Assembly (NCBI RefSeq): GCF_010975035.1
Contig: NZ_JAAIUV010000002.1
Coordinates: forward strand, 1 to 64,000
Source of the DNA: Neobacillus thermocopriae
Lineage (GTDB): Bacteria > Bacillota > Bacilli > Bacillales > Cytobacillaceae
DNA: 64,000 nucleotides
Direction of reading: 5' to 3'
The translations under genes were made by a program, and so were the position numbers. The first letter of the stretch is position 1. Every line of letters begins with the position of its first letter. The notes beneath the pieces were generated by a model that saw only the letters and a list, made by a program, of their open reading frames with translations, was not told the DNA's origin and ran no database searches. Of the stretch, positions 25,649 to 34,104 are shown piece after piece.

Positions 25649-26551
25649 GTGCTTGGAATAGAAATGTTTGGCTTTAAAGCACTATGGAGTCCTTATTTTT
25701 TACTCACTCTGACTATAATTACAGTGCTATTCTATCTTTTCACAATTAAATTTAGAAACATATTTTCTGACAGTGAGCCGTTAACAAAAAAACAAGGAAT
25801 CTTATTTTTTATTTCAATGGTTCTTATATATGTTATTAAAGGATCTCCATTAGATGTAATGGCTCATCTAATGTTTTATGTTCATATGATTCAAATGGCT
25901 ACTTTAGTGCTGGTTATACCACCTATATTTATCATTAGCGTTCCAGTGTGGGTTTGGAGAAGGTTGTTGTCTATCAACTTAATTAAATATTTATTTACTT
26001 TCTTCACGAAACCGCTCATCGCATTAATCGTTTTTAATGGATTATTTTCGTTTTATCATATTCCAATGATATTTGACCTTGTTATGCAAAATATCTGGTT
26101 GCATGCGGGATATTCAATTGTACTTTTTATTGTCGCTATATTCATGTGGTGGCCATTAATCAATCAATTACCTGAACATCAGACATTAAATGGACTAAAA
26201 AAAGTTGGGTACTTATTCGCAGATGGCATTCTTATTACCCCGGCTTGTGCTTTAATTATTTTTGCAGATACTTCACTTTATGCCACTTATTCCGATCCAG
26301 CTGTTTGGGGGAAAGTTATGGCTTTATGTGTGGGTCCTGCAACCTTTAATAATCTAAATTTAAGTGGTCCTGAATTATTTAGTTCAATGTCCTTAGTCCA
26401 TGATCAACAGTTGGGTGGGGTATTAATGAAAGTAATGCAGGAAATCATATATGGTGTAATCCTTGCCCATGTATTTTTTGAATGGTTTCGTAAAGATCAA
26501 GAGGAAACAAATCAGCAGAGTGAGGATTTGAATCCTTCCCTGATTAAATAA
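25649..26551 (+). CDS. ctaG: Cytochrome c oxidase assembly factor CtaG (Caa3-type)
   Basis: The 300-residue polytopic protein belongs to the Caa3_CtaG family, needed for a functional caa3 oxidase and unrelated to the mitochondrial Cox11-type CtaG. It begins near MFGFKALWSPYFLLTLT and has about seven membrane helices with conserved histidines (LMFYVHMIQM, YHIPM, VHDQQLGG). The frame is open upstream to 25580, but GTG 25649 has GGGGAG at 5-6 bases and gives the N-terminus expected by comparison with B. subtilis. Confidence 0.93.
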   Translation: MLGIEMFGFKALWSPYFLLTLTIITVLFYLFTIKFRNIFSDSEPLTKKQGILFFISMVLIYVIKGSPLDVMAHLMFYVHMIQMATLVLVIPPIFIISVPVWVWRRLLSINLIKYLFTFFTKPLIALIVFNGLFSFYHIPMIFDLVMQNIWLHAGYSIVLFIVAIFMWWPLINQLPEHQTLNGLKKVGYLFADGILITPACALIIFADTSLYATYSDPAVWGKVMALCVGPATFNNLNLSGPELFSSMSLVHDQQLGGVLMKVMQEIIYGVILAHVFFEWFRKDQEETNQQSEDLNPSLIK

Positions 26552-26580
26552 TCTCCCATTCCTTTGGGAGATTTTTTTAT
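26550..26580 (+). terminator. Terminator after ctaG
   Basis: ATCTCCCA pairs with TGGGAGAT around a TTCCT-type loop, followed by TTTTTTTA. Confidence 0.92.
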
Positions 26581-26643
26581 TGAAAATAGAGAGTGGTTTT
26601 ACTACTATAATTTGTAGAATACATAAAAAGAGAGGACTAATTT

Positions 26644-27108
26644 ATGGCGTCGTTACCGATTTTACCTACGATAAGTACCACTTTTATCGTTTTAAGTGGA
26701 ATTACCGTGGCAATAGGATGGTGGCAAATTAAACAAAGAAAAATAGAGGCACATAAAAAGTCTATGTTTATTGCTGCAATATTTGCTACAATATTCTTTT
26801 TCATTTATGCTTCAAGGACTGTTTTTATAGGAAATACAGCCTTTGGCGGACCAGATGAAATTAAAATTTATTATACTATTTTTCTAATTTTCCATATTTC
26901 CTTATCAACCATAGGGGCAATATTGGGTGGTTTGTCTTTATATACTGGTTATAAAGACAAACTTTCAGTTCATAGAAAGCTTGGTCCCATTGCAAGTATT
27001 GTTTGGTTTTTTACAGCAATAACAGGAGTAGTAGTTTATCTTTTGCTTTACGTTTTTTACCAGGGCGGAGAAACAACCTCTATGATCAAGGCTATTTTAG
27101 GATTTTAA
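26644..27108 (+). CDS. DUF420 membrane protein (YozB-like)
   Basis: The 154-residue protein has four membrane helices and the conserved histidines of the DUF420 family (EAHKKSMFIAA, FLIFHISLS, VHRKLG). Members are commonly beside heme-copper oxidase genes, and the position after ctaG suggests an accessory role in cytochrome assembly; that is inference. The start ATG 26644 follows AGAGAGG. Its relative in B. subtilis (YozB) is located elsewhere. Confidence 0.88.
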   Translation: MASLPILPTISTTFIVLSGITVAIGWWQIKQRKIEAHKKSMFIAAIFATIFFFIYASRTVFIGNTAFGGPDEIKIYYTIFLIFHISLSTIGAILGGLSLYTGYKDKLSVHRKLGPIASIVWFFTAITGVVVYLLLYVFYQGGETTSMIKAILGF

Positions 27109-27111
27109 ACG

Positions 27112-27143
27112 AAAAGACGCATGACTATCATGCGTCTTTTTTA
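27112..27143 (+). terminator. Terminator after the DUF420 gene
   Basis: AAAAGACGCATGA pairs with TCATGCGTCTTTT with a CTA-centred loop and a T-run. Confidence 0.93.
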
Positions 27144-27217
27144 GGATACAAAATAAGTTTTTTTCAACATCGAATAATACTTAGCTAATCTGCAACGAGT
27201 CTTCCAAAAGCACTCTT

Positions 27218-27580
27218 TTATTGCTCAGCAAACTTGCTTATTTCGTTTTTAACATCTTCTAGAATTTTTTTACATTGATTTACTAAGGAGTTAGGGAAAT
27301 TTTCTCCTTCACCATACTCTACTCCATGAGGATAATAATATTTACCTAAAAGCGGAGTCATTAGCTGTATGGTAGCCTTAAATGTATCTACATCTCCTTC
27401 AATTGCATACCCTTGGACACGCAGGTAAAATACTCCTTCTCTCATTTCAAATTTTTTGTCGTATGTAACTCGTTCATAGTCCCATTGTCCTGCACGAATT
27501 AAACCGTGATTATGCATAACCTCATCTAAACGGTTTAAATCTGCTTTAAATTTTTCAATTCCTGTATTTTCGAATTTCAT
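27218..27580 (-). CDS. ylbA: YugN-like family protein YlbA
   Basis: The 120-residue soluble protein matches the YugN-like family and YlbA of B. subtilis (MKFENTGIEKFKADLNRLDE, WDYERVTYDKKF, TPLLGKYYYPHGVEYG). Function is unknown. The frame opens at 27625, but TTAGGAGGGA precedes ATG 27580, which gives the family N-terminus. It is monocistronic and divergent from ylbB. Confidence 0.88.
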   Translation of the reverse strand: MKFENTGIEKFKADLNRLDEVMHNHGLIRAGQWDYERVTYDKKFEMREGVFYLRVQGYAIEGDVDTFKATIQLMTPLLGKYYYPHGVEYGEGENFPNSLVNQCKKILEDVKNEISKFAEQ

Positions 27581-27750
27581 AATATCCCTCCTAAAAACAG
27601 TGACATGCATTCTGTACTTAAGCAAGTTTTCCTCATTTCAATAATAGATGAAATTTTAATAACTTGCAATGAAATCATTGAACGAATAGTTGGCACAGGT
27701 AAAGGAGAAACTAGATGACAGTTAATCATTAATCATAAGGAGGCAACATA

Positions 27751-28185
27751 ATGGAGAAAATTCGTGAGATCATGACGAAAGATGTCGAAAGTTGTTCGTT
27801 ACTTGATAATGTATATGAAGTGGCAGTAAAGATGAAGGAATTAAATGTAGGTGCAATCCCAATAGTTGATCAAGATAGGCTTGTGGGGATGATTACAGAT
27901 CGTGATATTGTCATAAGATGTATCGCTGAAAAACACCCTGCCTCATCAAAGGTGCAAGACATCATGAGTGATCAACTTATTACTGTATCTCCTGATACTA
28001 CGACGAGAGAAGCAGCAAAATTAATGGCTAAGCACCAAATTCGCCGACTTCCGGTTGTTGAGAATGGGAAGTTGGTTGGGATTGTTTCATTGGGTGATTT
28101 TGCAGTGCGTGAGTTGACAGATGACCAAGCTAAACAAGCTTTATCCCAAATATCTGAACAAACTTATAATGAATTACAGCATTAA
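27751..28185 (+). CDS. ylbB: Tandem CBS-domain protein YlbB
   Basis: The 144-residue protein is essentially two CBS repeats (about 3-58 and 67-125), each ending in a GMITDRD or GIVSLGD motif. Such pairs bind adenine nucleotides as energy sensors. No attached catalytic domain is present, so it may act on a partner protein. The start ATG 27751 follows AAGGAGG. Position matches ylbB. Confidence 0.92.
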   Translation: MEKIREIMTKDVESCSLLDNVYEVAVKMKELNVGAIPIVDQDRLVGMITDRDIVIRCIAEKHPASSKVQDIMSDQLITVSPDTTTREAAKLMAKHQIRRLPVVENGKLVGIVSLGDFAVRELTDDQAKQALSQISEQTYNELQH

Positions 28186-28213
28186 TAGAAATGTATAGAC
28201 TAAGGATAAGCAT

Positions 28214-28250
28214 ATAAAACAGGTGCATTTGTACCTGTTTTTATATTTTT
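28214..28250 (+). terminator. Terminator after ylbB
   Basis: AAAACAGGT pairs with ACCTGTTTT around a GCATTTGT loop, followed by TATATTTTTA. Confidence 0.8.
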
Positions 28251-28363
28251 ATTTAATAATTTTACATTTTCAAATATCCATATTACTAAATATGTTACAA
28301 TTGAATTAAATAACTTCCTCTAACGAAGTAATGGTTTAATTGGATTAGAGAGGGTGAAAGCCT

Positions 28364-29428
28364 CTGCAAACACTTTTTAGAATATTAATACTTTCCGTAA
28401 TTATTTTAACGATTGCATTTTATTTAGGTATTAAAGGAGATAAGCAAGATAGGATCTTAATCAAAGAGGATCAAACTTTAAAAATGACGCAAAATGGAGC
28501 ACAAAATGTCTCACATCAACCAAAAAAAAATACAAAAAGACCAACGGAAGGATTGTCATTTTTTATTGGGAAGAATGTCTCAGAACTAGAAAAAGTGCTT
28601 GGTCAGCCACAGCGAATTGACAAAACTTTATATGGGTATCAATGGCATATTTATAATAAAGATTATCAACACTACGTGCAAGTGGGAGTTGAAAATGATC
28701 GTGTGGTGACAATATTTGCTTTAGGAGAAAGGTTAAATATTTTCCCATTTAAGATTGGACAACCTATAGAAGAGATTTTTAATAAACATTTTATAGATAC
28801 AAATATTAGTATTGAAAAGGATGGGAATTCCTATCGATTTGAATTGAATGATACTGATTTAAATCTTCGACCCGTTGTTCAATTAGGTGATATTTATTCT
28901 CAACTTTATATAGATAAGTTTACAGGAACTTTATCTAGTGTTCGTTTCATCAATGCGGATACATTAATTAAGCAGCGCCCATATGAGCTAATATATCGTG
29001 GGGAGTTAATCGAATCAGAGGTACCTAGTGATGAGGTGTGGAAAGAAATTGAACAGGGGACAGAACAACAAATATCAGAAATTACAAATGTAATCAGACA
29101 AAGATTTAAGCTAAAACCATTAATTTGGGATGAAAAGACCGCAGAAGTTGCCTATGGACATAGCAAAGATATGGCTGAAAGCAATGATTTCTCTCACCAG
29201 TCGCAAAAATACGGCAGCCTAACAGATCGTTTAAATAATGCTAATATTACCTATAAGAATGCTGGAGAAAATATCGCAGCCAACTATATTGATGCACCTG
29301 CAGCCATCGAAGGCTGGCTAAATAGTAAAGAACATCGTGCAGTATTATTAAACAAAGATTTTTCACATATTGGTGTTGGGGTTTATAAGAAGTATTATAC
29401 ACAAAATTTTATTCAGAAAACAGATTAA
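28364..29428 (+). CDS. ylbC: CAP-domain secreted/anchored protein YlbC, probable CTG start
   Basis: The 354-residue protein has an N-terminal hydrophobic anchor or signal (about residues 6-22, LFRILILSVIILTIAFYLG), a CAP-associated domain in the middle (FIGKNVSELEKVLGQP, repeated as FKIGQPIEEIF) and a C-terminal CAP/SCP domain (about 225-345) with HSKDMAESNDFSHQ and AGENIAANY. The first ATG in frame is 28484, which would remove the membrane segment. The frame is open back to a TGA at 28355, and the only near-standard start is CTG 28364, six bases after AGGGTGA. The translation from CTG matches the B. subtilis domain layout and length. Confidence 0.85.
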   Translation: MQTLFRILILSVIILTIAFYLGIKGDKQDRILIKEDQTLKMTQNGAQNVSHQPKKNTKRPTEGLSFFIGKNVSELEKVLGQPQRIDKTLYGYQWHIYNKDYQHYVQVGVENDRVVTIFALGERLNIFPFKIGQPIEEIFNKHFIDTNISIEKDGNSYRFELNDTDLNLRPVVQLGDIYSQLYIDKFTGTLSSVRFINADTLIKQRPYELIYRGELIESEVPSDEVWKEIEQGTEQQISEITNVIRQRFKLKPLIWDEKTAEVAYGHSKDMAESNDFSHQSQKYGSLTDRLNNANITYKNAGENIAANYIDAPAAIEGWLNSKEHRAVLLNKDFSHIGVGVYKKYYTQNFIQKTD

Positions 29429-29446
29429 TAGTGGGCAACCAATGGG

Positions 29447-29482
29447 AACAAAAAGGTGACTATATTAGGTCACCTTTTTGTT
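29447..29482. terminator. Bidirectional terminator of ylbC and the minus-strand pair
   Basis: A 14-bp perfect stem (AACAAAAAGGTGAC with GTCACCTTTTTGTT) with a TATATTAG loop. Confidence 0.92.
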
Positions 29483-29859
29483 GGGTTTAAAAAGGTTTCC
29501 TTCTGTTTCATTGTTTCATAGTGGTTAAATATAAATGTACTGCCTTCCCAGCACCCAAATAAGCGTACTTTATTTCCCACAATGTATTGATCCGTTTCCA
29601 TATCCTTTGTTATGGGTGTTATTTTTTTAGCAGTAATCGTTTTTGATTCTGATTGTACCTTTAAAGTTTGAATAAAGATATATCGGTGGTAGTAAAACCG
29701 TTGTTTTTCCTCTATGATATCTTTAATTTCTCCAGTTATTACTGCTTCATGGGGGATATTTTTTAGTGCTAACCATTTCTGGTCATGTTCTTTTATTTCT
29801 TTACGAGTTAACCACCAGAAATAAATGCATATAATTGGGATGACAATGGCAGTGACCAT
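29470..29859 (-). CDS. Hypothetical protein with an N-terminal membrane anchor
   Basis: I do not recognise this 129-residue protein. It has one membrane helix at about 3-20 followed by a basic, mixed beta-rich domain (HEAVITGEIKDIIEE, RYIFIQTLKV, KVRLFGCWEGSTFIFNHYE). The short VITGEIKD and KVRLFGCW segments hint at an OB-like or NfeD-like barrel, but this is only an impression. AAGGGG precedes ATG 29859. It lies 19 bases after the thioesterase gene and is likely cotranscribed. Both are inserted between ylbC and ylbD relative to B. subtilis. Confidence 0.7.
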   Translation of the reverse strand: MVTAIVIPIICIYFWWLTRKEIKEHDQKWLALKNIPHEAVITGEIKDIIEEKQRFYYHRYIFIQTLKVQSESKTITAKKITPITKDMETDQYIVGNKVRLFGCWEGSTFIFNHYETMKQKETFLNPTKR

Positions 29860-29878
29860 CTTTTTAACCCCTTACTGC

Positions 29879-30361
29879 TTACTTTTTTATAATAAAAAAT
29901 GTACCAGTTGCATAGGCAATTTTCTTTCCATCACTTCGATAGGCTTCACCTGAAATGACGATAGTTTTCGTACCTTGATGAATAATCTCAGCTTTGCAGC
30001 GAAGAAAATCCCCTATCCCGGGAGCAATATAATGAATATTTAATTGATTTGTTACTGCGCCATAATCCTCTGGAAGAATATAATTTGCAAGTGATCCCAT
30101 AGCAGTATCAAGAACAGTTGCTGTTATTCCACCGTGAACAATATTTAAATTATTATTAATGATAGGGTGAATAGGAACAGTAATTTCACAGGTCTTATCG
30201 TCAAATTTCCTATCCATATGTAAAAGTCCACCAATAAAAGCGTCATGATTATTTTCTATCTTGAGTTGAATCCCTTTTAAAAAATGAGCAATGGCATCTA
30301 GATCCTTCTCAGAGCCCCTATTTATACATTCTTCTAATAATTGTCTTAATTCCTCTTTCAT
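29879..30361 (-). CDS. PaaI-family hot-dog thioesterase
   Basis: The 160-residue protein has a single hot-dog fold domain of the PaaI/YdiI type. The signature NIVHGGITATVLDTAMG lies at about 73-89, with the catalytic acidic residue expected in VLDTAMG. It probably hydrolyses an acyl-CoA or phenylacetyl-type thioester; the substrate is unknown. The start ATG 30361 is preceded by AAAGAGG. It heads a two-gene minus-strand unit. Confidence 0.86.
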   Translation of the reverse strand: MKEELRQLLEECINRGSEKDLDAIAHFLKGIQLKIENNHDAFIGGLLHMDRKFDDKTCEITVPIHPIINNNLNIVHGGITATVLDTAMGSLANYILPEDYGAVTNQLNIHYIAPGIGDFLRCKAEIIHQGTKTIVISGEAYRSDGKKIAYATGTFFIIKK

Positions 30362-30511
30362 ATAGAAACCTCTTTCATTACTTATTCTTAAGTCATCTTA
30401 TCATTAAAAGTTTGAATAATAAATATTTTTATGACAATGCAGGCTTTTCACCATTTTATATATTAGTCATATTGTATTAATGGGATGAATTTGGATAGAG
30501 GTGAGTAAATC

Positions 30512-30916
30512 ATGAAAAAAAAATTGCACCCATCCGTTCTAGAATTTAAGGAATTTGTAAAAAATAACCCGAAAATTATTCAAGAGGTTAGAAAAGGAAA
30601 GGCAACTTGGCAAGAGTTATATGAGGATTGGTATTTATTAGGGGAAGATGATAAGCGTTGGGAAATGATTGGTGCTAATGACGAGGGAGAGTCAAAAGAG
30701 AATACCGATTCTAAAGGGGATTTCGTGTCTAATATTTTAGGCTTAATAAAAAAAATGGATCCTAATCAGCTTCAATATCATCTAAATAATGTGAGTCAGG
30801 CGCTTGAAGCTGTTCAAGGACTAATCTCTCAATTTCAGGCAGGGAATTCACCGCAAGGGAGTCAAGTAAAGCAGCAACAAGGACCTAAAAATCCATTTAC
30901 TTTTAGACAAGACTAA
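30512..30916 (+). CDS. ylbD: YlbD-like spore coat-associated protein
   Basis: The 134-residue protein matches the YlbD-like family (HPSVLEFKEFVKNNP, then WQELYEDWYLLGEDD). The C-terminal third is rich in Q, S and G. In B. subtilis YlbD is linked to the spore coat, which is inferred here. The start ATG 30512 follows GAGGTGAG. YlbE follows 15 bases later. Confidence 0.88.
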   Translation: MKKKLHPSVLEFKEFVKNNPKIIQEVRKGKATWQELYEDWYLLGEDDKRWEMIGANDEGESKENTDSKGDFVSNILGLIKKMDPNQLQYHLNNVSQALEAVQGLISQFQAGNSPQGSQVKQQQGPKNPFTFRQD

Positions 30917-30931
30917 TGAGGTGAAGTAACC

Positions 30932-31171
30932 ATGAGAAGAGAAGTAATGGAGTATTTAGAGAGCCGAAAGGATTTGAAACAATTTATTCGACAACAGCCT
31001 CAATGGTATCGCAAATTGTCTCGAAATCCATATGATTTGCAGGCACTTGAGGTAGCATCATTACATTATTATAAAAAAACAATACCCGATCAAGTAGAAA
31101 AGTTTTCGCAAGGGGTACAAATGGCAACAATGATGTATTCCATGTTTCAAGCAATGAAAAATCAAAATTAA
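30932..31171 (+). CDS. ylbE: YlbE-like protein
   Basis: The 79-residue helical protein matches YlbE-like (MRREVMEYLESRKDLK, QPQWYRKLSRNP). Function is unknown. ATG 30932 follows GAGGTGAAG. It shares a transcript with ylbD, ended by the terminator at 31174-31206. Confidence 0.87.
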   Translation: MRREVMEYLESRKDLKQFIRQQPQWYRKLSRNPYDLQALEVASLHYYKKTIPDQVEKFSQGVQMATMMYSMFQAMKNQN

Positions 31172-31173
31172 GT

Positions 31174-31206
31174 AGAGGCCGAATAATTAAGATACGGCCT
31201 TTTTGT
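31174..31206 (+). terminator. Terminator after ylbE
   Basis: GAGGCCG pairs with CGGCCTT (about 7 bp, 13-base loop), followed by TTTTTG. Confidence 0.75.
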
Positions 31207-31264
31207 TATTAAATAAAATATGATATGGAGGTGAACAATAAAACTTAAAGAAGGAGTGACAACG

Positions 31265-31642
31265 ATGATGAAGCGAATCCCAATTTTGATTGTACTTATT
31301 AATCTTTTAGTAATGACTTGTGCTATTGATGTAACTAATGCAGAAGAAAAGAAAAATGAATTCCCATCCCTATTTGTACACCATGAAACTAGAGGAAGTA
31401 CAATATTAGTTGAATGTTTGGTAACAGGAATTACTTTTCGTGAATCAGGCCCTTCTAAGAAAAATCATGGAAAAATAATTGTCTGGGTAGACGGATTAAA
31501 AAAGTTCGAAGCTACAAAGGCAGCATTTATGATTAAAGGACTATCTCCAGGTGGACATAAAATAAAATTAGAAGTCGTTGATTTACATAATGTTCCATAT
31601 GGGTTAACAAAAGAATTCTTGGTAAATATCCCAAGCAAATAG
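31265..31642 (+). CDS. Small secreted hypothetical protein between ylbE and ylbF
   Basis: The 125-residue protein begins with a signal peptide (basic MMKR, then a hydrophobic run to about residue 20; likely cleavage near NAEE). The mature 95 residues look like one beta-sandwich: ILVECLVTGITF, KIIVWVDGLKKFE and a closing SPGGHKIKLEVVD. That last motif is common in Ig-like or copper/ligand-binding secreted domains, but no metal ligands are obvious. The frame opens at GTG 31256; ATG 31265 is 9 bases after AAGGAG. It has no counterpart in the B. subtilis ylb order that I recall. Confidence 0.7.
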   Translation: MMKRIPILIVLINLLVMTCAIDVTNAEEKKNEFPSLFVHHETRGSTILVECLVTGITFRESGPSKKNHGKIIVWVDGLKKFEATKAAFMIKGLSPGGHKIKLEVVDLHNVPYGLTKEFLVNIPSK

Positions 31643-31700
31643 GAATTTTTCGCTTTTACTCACATATCATGTTAAAATGTTTTTGGAGGTGAGCAAATAA

Positions 31701-32132
31701 ATGCTTGCTACAACAGAAAGAGTAGAACTATTAGACTTTGCCGAAGAATTGGCAAAAATGGTGTTGGAATCAGATATCGCTGAACAATATAGAAATTGTT
31801 TATATAAAATGCAAAATAACAAAGAGACTCAGAAAAAAATACAACGATTTGTCAGCATGAAAGAGCGGTACGAGGAAGTACAGAGGTTTGGTAAATACCA
31901 TCCTGATTATTTTAAGGTCATGAAACAAATCCGAGAATATAAACGTGAGATGGACATGGATCCACATGTGGCAGAGTTTAAATTGGCTGAAAATGACCTC
32001 CAAAGTCTTTTGGATGAGATTAGTCTGTTGATTGGCGGAGCAGTATCTAAGCATATAAAAGTACCAACAGGCAACCCATTCTTTGATAACGGTCATGGCT
32101 GTGGTGCAGGCGGTAGCTGCGGCTGTGGATAA
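31701..32132 (+). CDS. ricF: RicF (YlbF), Fe-S-associated RNA-maturation/sporulation regulator
   Basis: The 143-residue helical protein matches YlbF/RicF. In B. subtilis it joins RicA and RicT in a complex that carries [4Fe-4S] clusters, assists RNase Y-dependent mRNA maturation and is needed for sporulation and competence. The C-terminal cysteine-rich tail (C134, C140, C142) is intact and fits cluster binding. The start ATG 31701 follows TTGGAGGTGAG. Confidence 0.93.
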   Translation: MLATTERVELLDFAEELAKMVLESDIAEQYRNCLYKMQNNKETQKKIQRFVSMKERYEEVQRFGKYHPDYFKVMKQIREYKREMDMDPHVAEFKLAENDLQSLLDEISLLIGGAVSKHIKVPTGNPFFDNGHGCGAGGSCGCG

Positions 32133-32160
32133 AAAACAGCTCTCATGCTGTTTTTTTCTT
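32131..32160 (+). terminator. Terminator after ricF
   Basis: AAAAAACAGC pairs with GCTGTTTTTT around TCTCAT. The A-tract overlaps the ricF stop codon. Confidence 0.9.
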
Positions 32161-32385
32161 ACATATATATTTTTGATGAGTAGATTAGCTTGCTGGAATA
32201 CTCCATTGTTTGAAGATTTACAGGGGAAGAACTCTAGATGGTTTATGTTATGTGGAATCCCCTAGGTTGTCAGAGAATATAAATTATCTTGGCATAAATA
32301 AAGTGGCAAGTTAAGAAATCATATTGAAAAAGATTCATTTTATATGCTAGACTTAATAAAAATGTTGGAAGGGTAAAAGGGGAAA

Positions 32386-32658
32386 ATGTTTGTTCAAAGA
32401 CAAGGATTGGTTGTTTGGCTATATTCTTTAAAACAAGCTAAAATGTTAAGACGATTTGGTAATGTTCATTATATATCGAAGAAACTAAAATATGTTGTTT
32501 TATACTGTAATCAAGATGAAGTAGAAGAGATTATGGAGAAGCTTAAAACATTCTCTTTTGTAAAACAGGTCGAGCCATCTTATAAACCATTTTTAAAATT
32601 GGAATATGAGTCAACTCCGGATAAAGCGAAAGAATATGATTATAAATTAGGTATTTAA
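32386..32658 (+). CDS. ylbG: DUF2129 (UPF0298) protein YlbG
   Basis: The 90-residue protein matches YlbG ([21 protein letters not shown], then [13 protein letters not shown]). It has a small alpha/beta fold with no recognised active site; function is unknown. The start ATG 32386 is preceded by AAAAGGGGAAA. The 253-base gap upstream holds the ricF terminator and nothing else I can support. Confidence 0.88.
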   Translation: MFVQRQGLVVWLYSLKQAKMLRRFGNVHYISKKLKYVVLYCNQDEVEEIMEKLKTFSFVKQVEPSYKPFLKLEYESTPDKAKEYDYKLGI

Positions 32659-32687
32659 AAGTGAGGCAAATAGCCCTCACTTTTTTT
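32657..32687 (+). terminator. Terminator after ylbG
   Basis: AAAAGTGAGG pairs with CCTCACTTTT around CAAATAGC, followed by TTT. It separates ylbG from the RNA element that follows. Confidence 0.9.
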
Positions 32688-32689
32688 GA

Positions 32690-32872
32690 GACGAAAAAAA
32701 ACCCTGCAGAAACCTGCAGGGTCCTTCTAATTCCTTAAAAGGATAGAAGGCAAAGGGAGAGGAGAAACCGGAGGAAGAACTTATGGGGAAACGTAAGTCT
32801 TCTCCGCGGTTGGCAACAACATCCTCGAATTGATGTTGTTATCTTCAGTATTTCCACTCCCCAAAACCTTAT
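32690..32872 (-). ncRNA. Structured RNA (ylbH-leader region); evidence favours a minus-strand small RNA
   Basis: The ylbG-rsmD gap folds into a compact multi-hairpin RNA: GGGAG at 32755-32759 with CTCCC at 32857-32861; a long arm 32766-32785 with 32792-32811; AACAACATC 32815-32823 with GATGTTGTT 32832-32840; and CCTTCTA 32723-32729 with TAGAAGG 32744-32750. I recall an Rfam element called the ylbH leader at this place, assigned to the plus strand. Here a consensus promoter (32879-32907) and an intrinsic terminator (32694-32722) both point to the minus strand, which would give an independent RNA of about 180 bases with a C-rich, Shine-Dalgarno-complementary stretch (TTCCTCCGG). Confidence 0.6.
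32694..32722 (-). terminator. Intrinsic terminator on the minus strand
   Basis: ACCCTGCAG pairs perfectly with CTGCAGGGT (4-base loop). On the minus strand the stem is followed by eight T residues; on the plus strand no T-run follows. Confidence 0.85.
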
Positions 32873-32878
32873 ACCTGT

Positions 32879-32907
32879 TTTATAAAAATTCCTATCTCAT
32901 ATTTCAA
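32879..32907 (-). promoter_or_regulatory. Consensus sigma-A promoter on the minus strand
   Basis: Read on the minus strand: TTGAAA (32902-32907), a 17-base spacer, then TATAAA (32879-32884). The predicted transcript start is near 32872 and runs into the structured region. Confidence 0.65.
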
Positions 32908-32944
32908 ATTCGGATAATTTCGAAAATGAGATTAGGGATTTGTC

Positions 32945-32950
32945 TATAAT
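32945..32950 (+). promoter_or_regulatory. -10 box for the rsmD-coaD transcript
   Basis: A perfect TATAAT lies 65 bases before the rsmD start and downstream of the structured RNA region. If this is the main rsmD promoter, the RNA element is not part of the rsmD leader. The -35 is weak. Confidence 0.45.
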
Positions 32951-33014
32951 TTGTAGTTTATGTTAGGATGTATTAAGACAGTCGATTTCTGTAAAAAAAT
33001 GTGGTGATTAGTTC

Positions 33015-34073
<1,059 letters not shown>

Positions 34074-34075
<2 letters not shown>

Positions 34076-34104
34076 AGAGCTAAGCATTCATGCTTAGCTC
34101 TTTT
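34074..34104. terminator. Bidirectional terminator of coaD and ylbJ
   Basis: AAAGAGCTAAGCAT pairs with ATGCTTAGCTCTTT with a very short loop and a T-run on both strands. Confidence 0.9.
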
